From Stachybotrys elegans (taxonomy: Eukaryota > Ascomycota > Sordariomycetes > Hypocreales > Stachybotryaceae), in contig JAGPNK010000004.1 of the NCBI GenBank assembly GCA_020746835.1, forward strand, positions 2,542,001-2,606,000: a stretch of DNA of 64,000 nt. Reading direction: 5' to 3'. Made by a program: the position numbers and the translations under genes. The notes beneath the pieces are model-generated. The model was not told the origin of the DNA and searched no databases. It saw only the letters and a program-made list of their open reading frames with translations. Of this stretch, positions 1 to 9,885 are shown in pieces. Position 1 is the first letter of the stretch; every line of letters starts with the position of its first letter.

Positions 1-383
1 ATTTGAGCAATGAGGGGGCTCATGAAGAAAAGACAAGCATGATCACTAAACAATCGGTGTCAGCACTAGAGAAGACAGGGAAGTGAGAGTCTGAACGCTC
101 GAGGAACATACGTGTCGATAAGGATGTCGCCGGGATCGACCTTGTATTTCTTCTGGATCAGCAGTGAGAGGACAGATGCCTCATAACCTTTGAGAGCACT
201 GATACTCTCGGAGAAGCGCCAGCTGATGGGGACGCTGGGCTGGTCATTGCCGACAAACTTGACCCGCTTCAGGGCAATCTCAGCTGCACCGTCGGGGATG
301 TTGTGAGCAAGTCGCGGATTCTTCAAGATGCCTGTGTCAAGGACACGTCGGGCCTCTTCGGGAACTGAATACGATACTGCCAT
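1..383 (-). CDS. CoA-transferase family III (CaiB/BaiF) protein, 5' part, leaves left edge
   Basis: Only the N-terminal part lies in the window. Exon 1 runs 383-112, the intron 111-46 (donor GTATGT, branch GCTGAC, acceptor TTTAG), and exon 2 starts at 45 and leaves the window. Joining them keeps the frame and gives ILIDT-DHACLFFMSPL, about 105 residues in total. The segments GNDQPSVPISWRFSESISALKG and the opening PEEARRVLDTGILKNP look like the N-terminus of fungal CaiB/BaiF-type CoA-transferases, which move CoA between acyl groups; some members are annotated as alpha-methylacyl-CoA racemase. The substrate cannot be told from this fragment. The catalytic Asp region would lie outside the window. 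Family assignment is from remembered sequence resemblance. Confidence 0.75.
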
Positions 384-2500
384 TGTGAGTTGCTTTCAAG
401 CCTTTCCGATCATGCGTTTGGTTATAGCTCAATGGGGAAGTCGGAACCAACCTCACGGGGCAGACGGGATTTAAGAAGCTGAAAAGGGGGTTGGGTGTCG
501 GGAAAGTCGTAGCGCCGAATCCCGGATCCGCCAGCCCATCGACGGCGACTGGCCAGGTCGCTTGCGCGACTCGCGTGATTATAGAACTCACATCAGTTAG
601 TGCCCCAAATAAGTATTTGCCGATGCTAGGGACTTCGACTAAACCGGGGCCGCATACGGAGTTCAGTCACTTGAGGATGGACCCATTTCTCACGGGATGG
701 GAAGCTTTTGGCATTGGCCGATCTGTCTCACTAGTATCCAGTCGTGGGGCATTAGTTCTTGCCCTGCTTACCCGGAGACTTAAGATTCAGGCGATCGTCC
801 ATGTCGACATTGCTCATCAAGTTCCCAGAACGTGGGAATTCCCGATCCGGCGCCCTAATGATAGAGATCGGTGGACTCGTTAGATTGCCGAGATCACCTT
901 GATTCATCGTCGTTTACTTGTAGTGAAAGGGGCTGCTGTGCCATACAACGACAATGTGTCCATCATGTGGGCTCTTATATGTGGAGACAGAGTTACTGTT
1001 CAGACTGTATGCTCCAACAACATCTCTTGTTGGTGAATGGACACATCACGTGTTGAGTGTATATGGCTATTACCGTTCGGTTACTCCCTTGTAAGCGACA
1101 ACGGCTTATAAGATGAAGGCGAATACCTCATTTAGCATACCCCTGGAGAATAGTCACAACCGTTGTGAATTTGGGATGAGAATGGCTGTGGAGCAGAGAG
1201 GATGTTCTCTCCAGGGTGTATCAAATTGCGTCGTTCAATGAGTTAGAAACCAGCATGCCAAGCGTGATGACCTCTGCAGATCACCTCCATCACCTCTAGT
1301 CTGGTCAATTACTGCATATCGGTAGCGATACCAAGTCCCCTAGTATATAAGGATTGTCAAAGCTCAGCTTTAGATAGCGCCGATGGTTGGCTGGATTACA
1401 GCTAGTGATAACACTACCCGAGTCACGAGTTATGTGTCAAAACTCCGCAATTGACTTGGCTGGATCTAATTGCTTTCTTGGCACCTCACTCACCGTAATG
1501 CCCAAATGACGGGTTGCAGTGTACGTGGCACTCCGCCGTACCTATACGAGAAGTGGACGCTATGCAGACCGGCATTTTGGGCGGACACCGCATCTTGTCG
1601 TAGGTTCGAATCATCATGTCTCAGATGATCGTCAATAAGATTTAAGCACCCGGGCAAAATCGTGTAAACATTGTGGTAGTATCCAATTCATGCTGGTGGC
1701 CGAGGTTATCATCATTCACGGTGAGGTGAGGTCGGCAGGAAAGCCACCGTGTCCTCCAGTGCCCCTTCGACTGAAGAGCTGCTGAAGCGGATGCATCCAT
1801 GAGTCCCATGCCAGATGGCATGAATTAAAATGCGGATTCGACTCAAGCCCTTGCGCCCGTCGACCGCGACGAGGCCCACGCACGAGGCCTGAGCTTTGTC
1901 TCAACCCAGGCGATGAGCGTAAGGGTCTTCAACCCGCCACAGGATCCCATGAGGCCTCCCTGGCTTAGATATCACATGAAACGGCAGAGGCTCACCGATA
2001 AAACTTTTTACATGGCTCAGCCGGAATGGAATCCTGCCACTAGGGAGCGCCTTGCAACTTTTCAGGCCACTAAGCCAAGGTCAGGTACTCCAGGCCACCT
2101 GGATGTCACAGATGGAAGTTCCCGATGATCACTATAGAAGTCAACGATGACGATACGAAATACTCAAGCCTAGTGATCAATAACTTCCAAAGTTCCCGGA
2201 TGAAATAACCTCGTGGTCGAACGAATCTCCTGACCATCCTTTGCTAGGGCATCTTGTTACACACATTGGATCCAAGTGCGCAAAGTTTCGCAGCTTGGAC
2301 GTTGCGGGGATGCAACGGGTAATATTTATTGCGATGCGTGAGCTTGTTGGCTCTGTTGGTTGTGCTGGTTGTGTTGGTTGTGTTGGTTCGCATCATCTCG
2401 CAACCCCCTCTCAACCGCAGTAATTCGCGCACCTCTCGAGTGCTAAGAAATCAGTACTATAACGGACATACCCAATCGTCTCAAGCTCCAGATCAAGACA
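384..2500. other. Intergenic spacer, no convincing gene
   Basis: About 2.1 kb without an ORF that looks like a protein. The short ORFs here have low-complexity or atypical composition and no recognisable motif. A TATA-like string (TATATAAGG) occurs near 1344 but no coding region follows it. A TGTTGGTTG-type microsatellite lies at its right end. Confidence 0.5.
2340..2394 (+). repeat. Imperfect TGTTGGTTG microsatellite
   Basis: A run built from imperfect copies of a TGTTGGTTG/TGCTGGTTG unit, roughly 50 bp long, just upstream of the 2EXR-like ORF. It creates artificial Val/Leu- or Asn/Thr-rich short ORFs on both strands, which should not be read as genes. Confidence 0.7.
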
Positions 2501-3226
2501 ATGGAGCCGCTTCGGGAGCGTCAGATAATTCAGATTGCTTGCCATCACCTACAGTCTCCCTTCCAAGACACCAGGCCAGGTACACACATCAAGGAAGAAG
2601 ATGACGCTGATATGGAATCGGATGGGACCGACAGCGATACGTTCTTTGATCTGTACTATATGCGGCGACTGTGCCCATTATCGACATTCTTGCAGCAAGA
2701 CACATCCGTACTATTCGAGGATTACCCTGCCTCAATTGACAGTAGCACCAGCTCGGCTATGAGTACCAGCGTTGAACCAACTGAACGCTTTCTTCATCGA
2801 TACATCCTTCTGCAGCACCCTGGGGTGGAAAATTCGAGCATTTACTTCAACCCAGCATCGGATATTTTGTGGCTGAGTCACGAAATAGAACTGGAGAGTG
2901 TCAAGGAGTTGCGACGTTTTTATGGCAGCCAGCTTGATAGCATCGAAAGTGTTATTGTTGAGGAGAGTGGCCTTTGGGTTTCCGCTGATATGGCTCGAGG
3001 AATTCTTGATGTTTTGGTGGGTATACGGGTAGTGTATGTGTGGCTTGAAAGCTATCGCTTTGAGAATGGCGTTCCTCTTACTACGGAAAGCGGTTACTTG
3101 CATCAAGCACGCGAGTTTGAGGCGAGGGACAGAGCTGCTTTTCAGGGGAGAACGTTGATGGTGGAATACATTGACCACGAGGGTAATGTGTTCGGAGGCT
3201 TCCGGTCAGGGGCCGTTCGTGACTGA
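2501..3226 (+). CDS. 2EXR-like hypothetical protein (241 aa)
   Basis: Single open frame beginning at an ATG. The middle (residues about 90-175) carries a YFNPASDILWLS segment followed by alternating helices and strands ending in a VVYVWLESY-like stretch. This is the layout of the C-terminal half of fungal 2EXR domain proteins, where a YFNxxxDxL(W/Y) motif is typical. The usual N-terminal FPxLPxELRxxIW motif is not seen. The N-terminus is instead acidic and Ser/Asp-rich (residues 30-75). The gene could therefore be truncated, have a missed upstream exon, or be a divergent member. 2EXR proteins have no established biochemical role. No neighbouring gene gives a functional hint. Confidence 0.5.
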   Translation: MEPLRERQIIQIACHHLQSPFQDTRPGTHIKEEDDADMESDGTDSDTFFDLYYMRRLCPLSTFLQQDTSVLFEDYPASIDSSTSSAMSTSVEPTERFLHRYILLQHPGVENSSIYFNPASDILWLSHEIELESVKELRRFYGSQLDSIESVIVEESGLWVSADMARGILDVLVGIRVVYVWLESYRFENGVPLTTESGYLHQAREFEARDRAAFQGRTLMVEYIDHEGNVFGGFRSGAVRD

Positions 3227-4082
3227 TTATAGATTGTCCCTCAACCAGACAGCCTGGCCATAAATCACAAGTCAAGGAGGTTTGTTTGGACTGTCTGGAG
3301 GATGTGTTCAAGAGATTGCAATGCAATAATCCAATACCAACCATAGTACCCTCGATGTCAAATACTAGCATTGGGGCAGACCTCCTCTTTCTGTCGGCAT
3401 TCACGGTGCTTTGTGCACTTCAACTGCAAGCATTCTTCATTACTTAGGGCATGAGATCGAGACAGCATCGTATTCGACAGCGCAAGATCGCCTTAATCAG
3501 GCAGCTTACTTTCCAATTCCCTAGAAGATGAAGCTAGATTCGTAGGCCGGATGATCGGCGAGGAAGGTAATGTTAGTGAGCAGATGCGTGATACTGTGCC
3601 GGTGTGAAAAGCTCTCCCAAGCCGACCGGACAACTTACAACCCAGGTGGCCCCGTTTCCGACAACTCAGTATCACGAAGCAATATCGGACGGTCTACGTC
3701 AGCGCGGATCAGACTGAAGATGGAAGCATATACTTGCTCTATTATATATTGATTCTTTTAATTAAGTAAGTCCCTTGTGGTCTCCTCGAAGTCGCTGGTC
3801 GGTATCCCATTGGGGGCACACGAAAGGGAAATTCCACAGTTTTACTGGGGTTTTAAGTTATTTTTAGTGATAGCTTTAACCGGTCAAACCTTCGATCGTT
3901 TGCTTTTACGACAGGCTGTTCGTGGCTCCTGAGTAGTCGAGGCTTTCCACAGTCTTCATAAGCCGCTGTCTCAGTCATCAGGATTGACGAAGATAGACAA
4001 GCACGAGAGAGTGGGTTACCCGCCCAATACTCCATACACTTGCGGAGCTCTCTCTTGCTTTGGTAGGTGATCGTCTTCAGAA
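3227..4082. other. Intergenic spacer, nothing recognised
   Basis: No ORF with recognisable domains. The stretch contains AT-rich patches around 3740-3770 and probably includes the promoter of the transcription-factor-like gene that starts at 4083. Confidence 0.5.
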
Positions 4083-5807
4083 ATGATGCCTAAGGCATCA
4101 ATACCAACCTCCGTGTTCAAAGAAGACGCCCTGCCGAGGATCGCTACAGGGCGTGGGTTGATGGTCCCTCACTTTCCCGTGTCCAGATACATCTTGACGA
4201 GCATGTCAAACAACAGGATCCAAGACTTTCTCTTCGTCAACAAGACTGCCTCGTCCCAAGAGCTTGGGCGGAGCGCTCCTCGCGAAAACGCCAGGATCCT
4301 GAGCTATGTGCAGCAAGCCCGTCGAAGTACCGAAAGGGCGCGGAGAGGCCGGCAGGCTTGGTATCCTCGTATCTTCTTAGCACACCCGCCAGACCAATCG
4401 GTCGACGACGGTGAACGGGGCACGGGGAGCCGGCAGAGAACCATTGGTGCAGGAGAAGCTGAACCTCGGCGTCAGCCCCGTCTCCCGAGCCAGTACCCCG
4501 CGCATAATACCTCCGACCCATTCCACAGCACTGTAGCCGGGTCAGATGCCGGGAACCACGTGCTTCTAAGATGCACCTTTGACGCCTGGTCGAGGTGGAT
4601 CTTCCTGGCCGAAGGGTTTGCGCCGCCCTCCCTCCGCTCTCAGAATCTCGTGACCCGTCACGACCGCATTATCGAGGAGCGGCAGCGCCGGTGCATCGAC
4701 GACGCTGTCCTCATGTACGCGACGCTCGGATATGGTTCGAGTCTGGTGGCGTGGACGACGGGCATGCGGGACGGTGGGAGACCACCGGAAATGTTCCTCC
4801 AGAAAGCGCTCCAGCAGCTGCGTCTGCGACTATCAGACGCTGCTCCCGTGGTCGATGACTGGCTGTTAATCTCAATCTACTCGCTTGCCATAGCTGAGAT
4901 GTGGAACGGCTCACCCAGCCTGTGGGAGAAGATCCCCAATCTACATGCGCTTGCAGCAGCAACGGAACATGAATCCCTGCACGCTTCTCGGACACACTTG
5001 GGAACACTCTGCCGCCTGGTCGAGGAGCAGGGAGGGTGGGGCAGATTCGACCCGTACCTCCTTGACTGTGCCCTGCTGGCGGATAAATATCTCTCCATCA
5101 GTCATGGGAAGCGCCCTGTTCTTCTCTCCTCCTGGACTCTTCCTCAAGCGCCTGATTCCATACGTGGCATTGACCTAGAGTCATTCAAGGGCACCCTTTC
5201 TCGTCTGGGAAGGAATCTGATCGGCGAAGCATTGGATGAACAGCTTAAAGGGGTTCTTCAAAGCGTTGTTGAGCACGCACGCATCGCAGAGATGGTCTGG
5301 GAGACCCGTACCGTGGACAATGAGCTCCAACAATGGCTCTTCCAGCGCCACCAAAGACTTTCGCTTCGATTACACCAACTCTCCTTGGATTGCTCCTCGA
5401 CAAGGGACCAATGCATATGCCTCGCAGCCTTGATCGTGCTGTTGGGAAGCACCTCTACCTGGGGTCCACCTCTTGCTGCCCAGATCCCAGGGGCGAGGCT
5501 GCAAAAACTTCTCGCTGGGAGCATCCCATCCCAAGAAGACGGCCTTTCTGGCGACCTCCTTCTCTGGATCCTCTTCTCAGGCGCCATGTCCCAAGTGGCT
5601 TTCCCCAAAAAGCATTGGTTCCAAGATATGATCAGGGAACTTGTCATTCCTCTTTTCATGGGGGCTCGTCCAAGCAGTACAAGTGAAAAGGGAGAGATTG
5701 CCCAGAAAGATGTCTTCAAAGAGACGATTGAGAAAACACTAGAACTTTTTCTGTACTTCCCCGCCTGTCAGAAGGAACAACTTGACGCGGTGTTCGGGCA
5801 GCTATAG
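4083..5807 (+). CDS. Fungal-specific transcription factor-like protein without zinc finger (574 aa)
   Basis: Intronless frame of 574 codons. An FxFVN element near residues 49-53, followed by an SYVQQ(A)RR basic segment at about 74-90, is the usual start of fungal proteins that carry the fungal-specific transcription factor domain (DUF3468/Fungal_trans_2 type) but no Zn2Cys6 finger. The rest is long, helical and Leu/Trp-rich with WNGSPSLWEKIPNLHALA, ending in a W(I/F)LFSGAMSQ-like helix that resembles the middle-homology region. It probably acts as a regulator or a decayed regulator in the nucleus. Start choice is open: ATG at 4083 gives the longest protein, while ATG at 4203 (MSNNRIQDF) begins at the conserved block and may be the real one. 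No target can be inferred. Confidence 0.75.
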   Translation: MMPKASIPTSVFKEDALPRIATGRGLMVPHFPVSRYILTSMSNNRIQDFLFVNKTASSQELGRSAPRENARILSYVQQARRSTERARRGRQAWYPRIFLAHPPDQSVDDGERGTGSRQRTIGAGEAEPRRQPRLPSQYPAHNTSDPFHSTVAGSDAGNHVLLRCTFDAWSRWIFLAEGFAPPSLRSQNLVTRHDRIIEERQRRCIDDAVLMYATLGYGSSLVAWTTGMRDGGRPPEMFLQKALQQLRLRLSDAAPVVDDWLLISIYSLAIAEMWNGSPSLWEKIPNLHALAAATEHESLHASRTHLGTLCRLVEEQGGWGRFDPYLLDCALLADKYLSISHGKRPVLLSSWTLPQAPDSIRGIDLESFKGTLSRLGRNLIGEALDEQLKGVLQSVVEHARIAEMVWETRTVDNELQQWLFQRHQRLSLRLHQLSLDCSSTRDQCICLAALIVLLGSTSTWGPPLAAQIPGARLQKLLAGSIPSQEDGLSGDLLLWILFSGAMSQVAFPKKHWFQDMIRELVIPLFMGARPSSTSEKGEIAQKDVFKETIEKTLELFLYFPACQKEQLDAVFGQL

Positions 5808-5909
5808 AGGGCACTTCATTCAAGCCTGAAGCCAGTCTCATACTAGAACTACTGTTTGTTTTTGTTTGTTTGTTGTTTGTGTTTTTTTCTTCGCAGGTAG
5901 ACACAGTCT
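5808..5909. repeat. TTTG-rich simple tract in 3' flank
   Basis: Around 5848-5890 there is a GTTTGTTTTTGTTTG-type low-complexity run, probably part of the 3' flank of the preceding gene. Confidence 0.4.
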
Positions 5910-6290
5910 ATTAGCCTCATCTGCCTTGCTCCAATTCAGATACGCCATCATCTCTTCCTTGTCCCGATCTCCAAACCCTCTCTGCACCTTACACTACTTT
6001 CTCATTTGCTTATACTCAAGGCACCACTGGTAGGCTGCCTTGCTAAACCGTAGAGGCAGACCTAGTGTCTTCCGATATAGCTGGTTAGTCTTGAGGCTGC
6101 CACGAGGCTCTCATACATTGATCACAGCCAGTCTAGAGCACAGATATAGTCATCCTTGGTCTCGCCGCTTAGGAATACAAAGGCGATACAGAAAGATCAT
6201 GAGCAGACATCAATACAGACTATATCGAGGAGCGGCACTCCGTATTTATTCGTCTTGTACATGCAATCCAAGAGCAGATCCAGGTAAGCC
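5910..6290 (-). mobile_element. MULE (Mutator-like) transposase relic
   Basis: Read on the minus strand from about 6285, one frame gives LLLDCMYKTNKYGVPLLDI, then FVFLSGETKDDYICALDWL and SMYE, with in-frame stops in between. This is the order seen in the MULE transposase domain (LLxDxTYKTNxYxxPLL, then FLSGExEEDYxWALexL). Farther on, another frame reads LPLRFSKAAYQWCLEYKQM, so the element is frameshifted as well. It is a non-functional internal fragment. No terminal inverted repeats were found. Confidence 0.7.
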
Positions 6291-6831
6291 TGAAAGTATG
6301 ACAATCGCTTGTCAGCACCGCCCCCACGGCCACCCTCAGCAGGATCTGGACCCGGCCGGAGATCCCTCCCCAAAGGATGCCTTACACCACCGCCTTCGGA
6401 CTAGTGTGACATGGCCAGGCGGGTTCGCGTTTAAGCTACCAACGGCTGCGCATTGTCGCCTTTGCCAAGCTGCCCCGATGAATGCCATACCGTACTACAT
6501 TCAGCCTAGCGCCGCATCCATGTAAGCCACCTGCCAGACATTGCCATAGATATTGTGCGACGTTAGATATCTTCTCTTGACATGTCGTCACCGCCAGAAC
6601 AATGAATATAGCATTCACCGCCGATCCAACAGAGGCAGGATCCTGCTGATTACGATTACGAGACTAAGGATCGTCGTATTTGCGGGCGTCACTGGTCCCT
6701 GCCTGGAAATCTGCTTGGAGAGACACGCTGAGTAGACAGACGTAGCGTATCATACACAGCCAAGTCGAAATCCTAGAAGTAGAATGCTCCATTGGGAAAC
6801 TATGGGGATAGGTGCTTAATTGGCAGCCGGA
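6291..6831. other. Intergenic, probably decayed repeat DNA
   Basis: Sequence next to the MULE relic with only short broken frames on both strands. It may be further decayed transposon sequence. Nothing specific could be identified. Confidence 0.4.
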
Positions 6832-6839
6832 TATAAAAG
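6832..6839 (+). promoter_or_regulatory. TATA box of the carboxylesterase relic
   Basis: TATAAAAG lies about 130 bp upstream of the ATG at 6969, which itself sits in a strong start context (GGCCACCATG). The spacing fits a fungal core promoter plus 5' leader. Confidence 0.5.
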
Positions 6840-6968
6840 GAATGAGTCCCGTCGATCGTGTCCTTGAATGTGGATTCCTCACCTTCAAACAATACCTCAA
6901 AGGGAATACATCTTTCATCTATCATCCACCGAATTCCCCTTCCCCAGCTTCTATCACTCAAGGCCACC

Positions 6969-7319
6969 ATGTTCGTCGCGGCTTTAGCAACGGCAGCAAC
7001 GCTAGCCCCTCTAGCAGCTCATGCCTCCGGACCTCCCAAGTCGAGTGCCATTTCCCCCGGCGTTCACATACCGGACCTGTGGTACACCTTCAATAGCCCC
7101 GCTGGCCCGGCTTCCTTCCCCGAGACGCAGAACGCTATGCCGACGGCGATTGCTAGTTTCGTCAAGACCAGCGTTACACAATTGAGTCATGCAACTCCCT
7201 TCCCTCACTAGGGTGGGGGCAGATCCTTGGTGCAGATCACCGGCACCGACACTGAGCCTGTGACGAGTCCGATCAACAATACTGGGTGCGACGGGTGGAG
7301 AGGTGGATTCAGCAGTTAA
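6969..7319 (+). pseudogene. Type-B carboxylesterase remnant: signal peptide joined to C-terminal end
   Basis: The ATG at 6969 opens a signal-peptide-like start (MFVAALATAATLAPLAAHA), then SGPPKSSA. It jumps directly to GVHIPDLWYTFNSPAGP and AMPTAIASFVKT, which resemble the last 80 or so residues of secreted type-B carboxylesterases. The frame stops at TAG (7209-7211). The same frame continues beyond the stop with VQITGTDTEPVTSPINN and CDGWRGGF to a TAA at 7317-7319, matching the family's usual end (QxLVxxTxTDT...NxxRCDWW). So nearly the whole catalytic domain (GESAGG, His, Asp) is missing and a nonsense codon follows. The open 80-codon part could still be expressed as a short secreted peptide. 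The family call is by eye. Confidence 0.55.
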
Positions 7320-8332
7320 GAGCGGGCTGACTGTATACATCTCCTTACGGATGGAATTTTTCGTGACGCACCTCGCGCGGAGCTCACGAAGCATGTAGGG
7401 GCTAGGCTCGTTCCCCAATTTCAGGACCTTTGCGAGCAAGCCCCTGTCTATCCATGGATCGTCATAGGACTAAAGTAATAAGAGTCACATAAATATGGGT
7501 TCTGTATCACCGACTTCGAAGGTCGAGGCGCAGTCTTTTTCTGTTATTTTGGAAGGAAATTCTTGTAGCTAGTTTCAAGTTTGAATCAAAATCATCCGCC
7601 TCAAGTCTCGACAGTCCCTCGCGAAACAGACATTGGGTATCAGATCCATGGTGTTATGGGCAGCGACTGGAGTAAATTAGAATCTACGTATTGCTGCTAC
7701 TCACCATCTTCTGGTCTATTAATAGGTGCTGTCACGCGTGAGGCGTTGAGCTACGTCGGATCTTGCTGCATAAGGAAGCTGACATCCAAAAGTCCCTTTG
7801 ACTGGGTGAAAACAGGCATTTCGAGATGGGTTCACCATGTACCACTTACCGACAGATTCAGAGAAGCAATGTTACTTCCGTCTCTGCGGTTGAGGAGTAC
7901 CTTCACGCGCCGGGGGTTGGTGAAGTCATAGGGCCCATCAGCTCACCTCCAGCGCACGAAGGTGATGGCGCTCAGTCATCACAGTCTGCTAAGCCTTGCT
8001 TCCTCTAAGAATAAAAGCCATCGGGTCTAGCCTAAAATGGGGTATACACGTCCATTTTGGACATATGCTTACCTCCTATTGGATGATACGCGCTCCTTCG
8101 TCGGCTTGGTTGTCAGCCTCGTCATAACACGGCCTGTCGAGGCGCCATGTCTGTGTAAGAGCCGGAGTTGTAAAGAGATATTCAGACGAGTTGATACCTG
8201 TGTCGATTTCTATAAAGACCGTTGTTGATCGTTAACTTTTATCCTCCCTACCCTCTCGTCATCAGCTTCTCCTCCAGCATCTCCCCAGCATACTCCCGTA
8301 TCGTCTTCTGCTAGTTATCTCTTCAACTCAAT
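7320..8332. other. Intergenic spacer with pyrimidine-rich leader at its end
   Basis: No supported coding region. The last 80 bp before 8333 is rich in C and T, as is common in fungal 5' leaders, and belongs to the secreted-protein gene. Confidence 0.5.
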
Positions 8333-8970
8333 ATGCGTCTCAGCCTCCCCCTCGTTGCCGCCTGGGCGATTCCCGGCATCATGGCCAATTTTGACCTTTA
8401 CCGCGTCGATTTCACGTACATCGACCAACCCTCAAAGGTCTACTGGCAAGCCTTCGAGGCAGAGGGTAACTGCGACACCTCCAAGGAAACTGCGTCCTTC
8501 GAAGAGAGAAAAGACACCAGCGGCGACAAAATTGGCGTCCGGTGCGATGGCCACGGCTGCAAGCAGTTTGCCCCCATTCATGAGATCACACAGCTCGAGA
8601 TGCACTTCAGCAACGATCCGCTTTATCACTATAGTAAGTAAATCGGATCCCTTGGCGAGCATTGAACTGACTGTGTGAAGCCATCTACCAGGATCGCGGC
8701 TACGAGATGTATGGGCTGTAAGTTGTGCCTGCCTGGAGGTCCCTGTGCTGATGCCAATGACAGAGACGGCAAAATCTATGGCCACTGTATCCCATTCCCC
8801 AACGGCGACTTTGACTGCGATGTTGTTGGAGGGCCCTACGCTCAGGCAAGCCGCAAGTTCCGCTGTACGTCCACTCAGGAAACCTGGTGAAACAGACTCG
8901 TCGCTAATAGAGTATAGGTCTTACATCCCTTACGGCGGCCCAGATTGACGACGCCTTTTGGGACCGATAG
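8333..8970 (+). CDS. Small secreted cysteine-containing protein, four exons (163 aa)
   Basis: Exons 8333-8633, 8681-8717, 8764-8864 and 8918-8970 join in frame to 163 codons plus TAG. All donors are GT (GTAAGT, GTAAGT, GTACGT) and all acceptors AG. The protein starts with a signal peptide (MRLSLPLVAAWAIPGIMA) and has six cysteines in the mature part (NC, RC, GC, HC, DC, RC), enough for three disulfides. After the second intron it reads DGKIYGHCIPFPNGDFDCDVV. No known domain is recognised. Short secreted cysteine proteins of this kind are often called effector candidates in plant- or insect-associated fungi, but nothing here proves that role. Confidence 0.75.
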
Positions 8971-9885
8971 TCTATTGGCCATCCAATGGGCCGGTTGCGG
9001 GAGGAGCAGGAAGAGGTCCATTTCTTGGTGCCAGTGCATCCAATTATGCAAGTATGCCTACCCCCATTTTGATGGAGTACATTCCTTAGTAGATGTATCA
9101 TAAAACGGAGGCCGTGTGTCTCCACCACTTTCTTTTAGAACTCTTGATCTATTTGGACATCCAATAAGAGGCTTTGCCCACCAATGATATTGGTCGACCG
9201 TAATGTGAATGAACAGATGATCAGTGCTATGCTGTAGCTACTCCGAACCCGATGCTTGTAATTTCGAACCGATAACCAGTCCTCGGAGTGGGGGACAGCA
9301 GTGTGGGGGAAAATACCAACCAGAAAAATAGGATCCCAAGCAGTCGATGCCGGCGTTATGTATCATATATCAGCTGCTCACGTACCCAGACTTTGCCGGT
9401 CGTCCTGATGGCCAGTTAGTGGTGAGCCCAACTACCCCAAGGAGCGCATATCTCATCTGCTTCTTCAATTTCGCCTTTACTTTAGTCAAATCGCAGCGGC
9501 GGCCAAATATTTCCGAACCAACAGTAGCTCGGGAGACATGACGTGGAAGATAGCTTCGCAACGACATTCATCAGCCCTATCGGACAAGAGTGTCGGTTGG
9601 AAATATTCCATCTCGAATTTGTCTTTATTTACTTCTTTTTTGCTGAAACATCTGGACGAACGCTGGAGTTGGCGTTCTTGTTCGAAGATAAGGAGTTGTG
9701 TGAGGCGGCGAATGATACAGCCATGAAGGCACGTCGAGGAGAGTAACGTGGCCGGAAATGGCAAGTAGACGTGGTTTTCATATTGTATAAAATTGATCGC
9801 CGTATACCAAACCATCATTCGCATACCGCATCATAGCATTTTCGTGGTTGTTGGCCATCCCATACTTCAATATACCCTCAAAGTT
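8971..9885. other. Intergenic spacer, nothing recognised
   Basis: Short ORFs only, on both strands, none with family features. It separates the secreted-protein gene from the GH88 pseudogene. Confidence 0.45.

Noticed and set aside
491..883. 130-codon plus-strand ORF upstream of the CoA-transferase gene
   Set aside because: No motif, unusual composition, and it overlaps the presumed promoter of the divergent gene.
1605..1625. GGTTCGAATC, similar to a tRNA T-loop
   Set aside because: The flanking bases do not pair to form a T-stem, and no acceptor or anticodon arm could be built.
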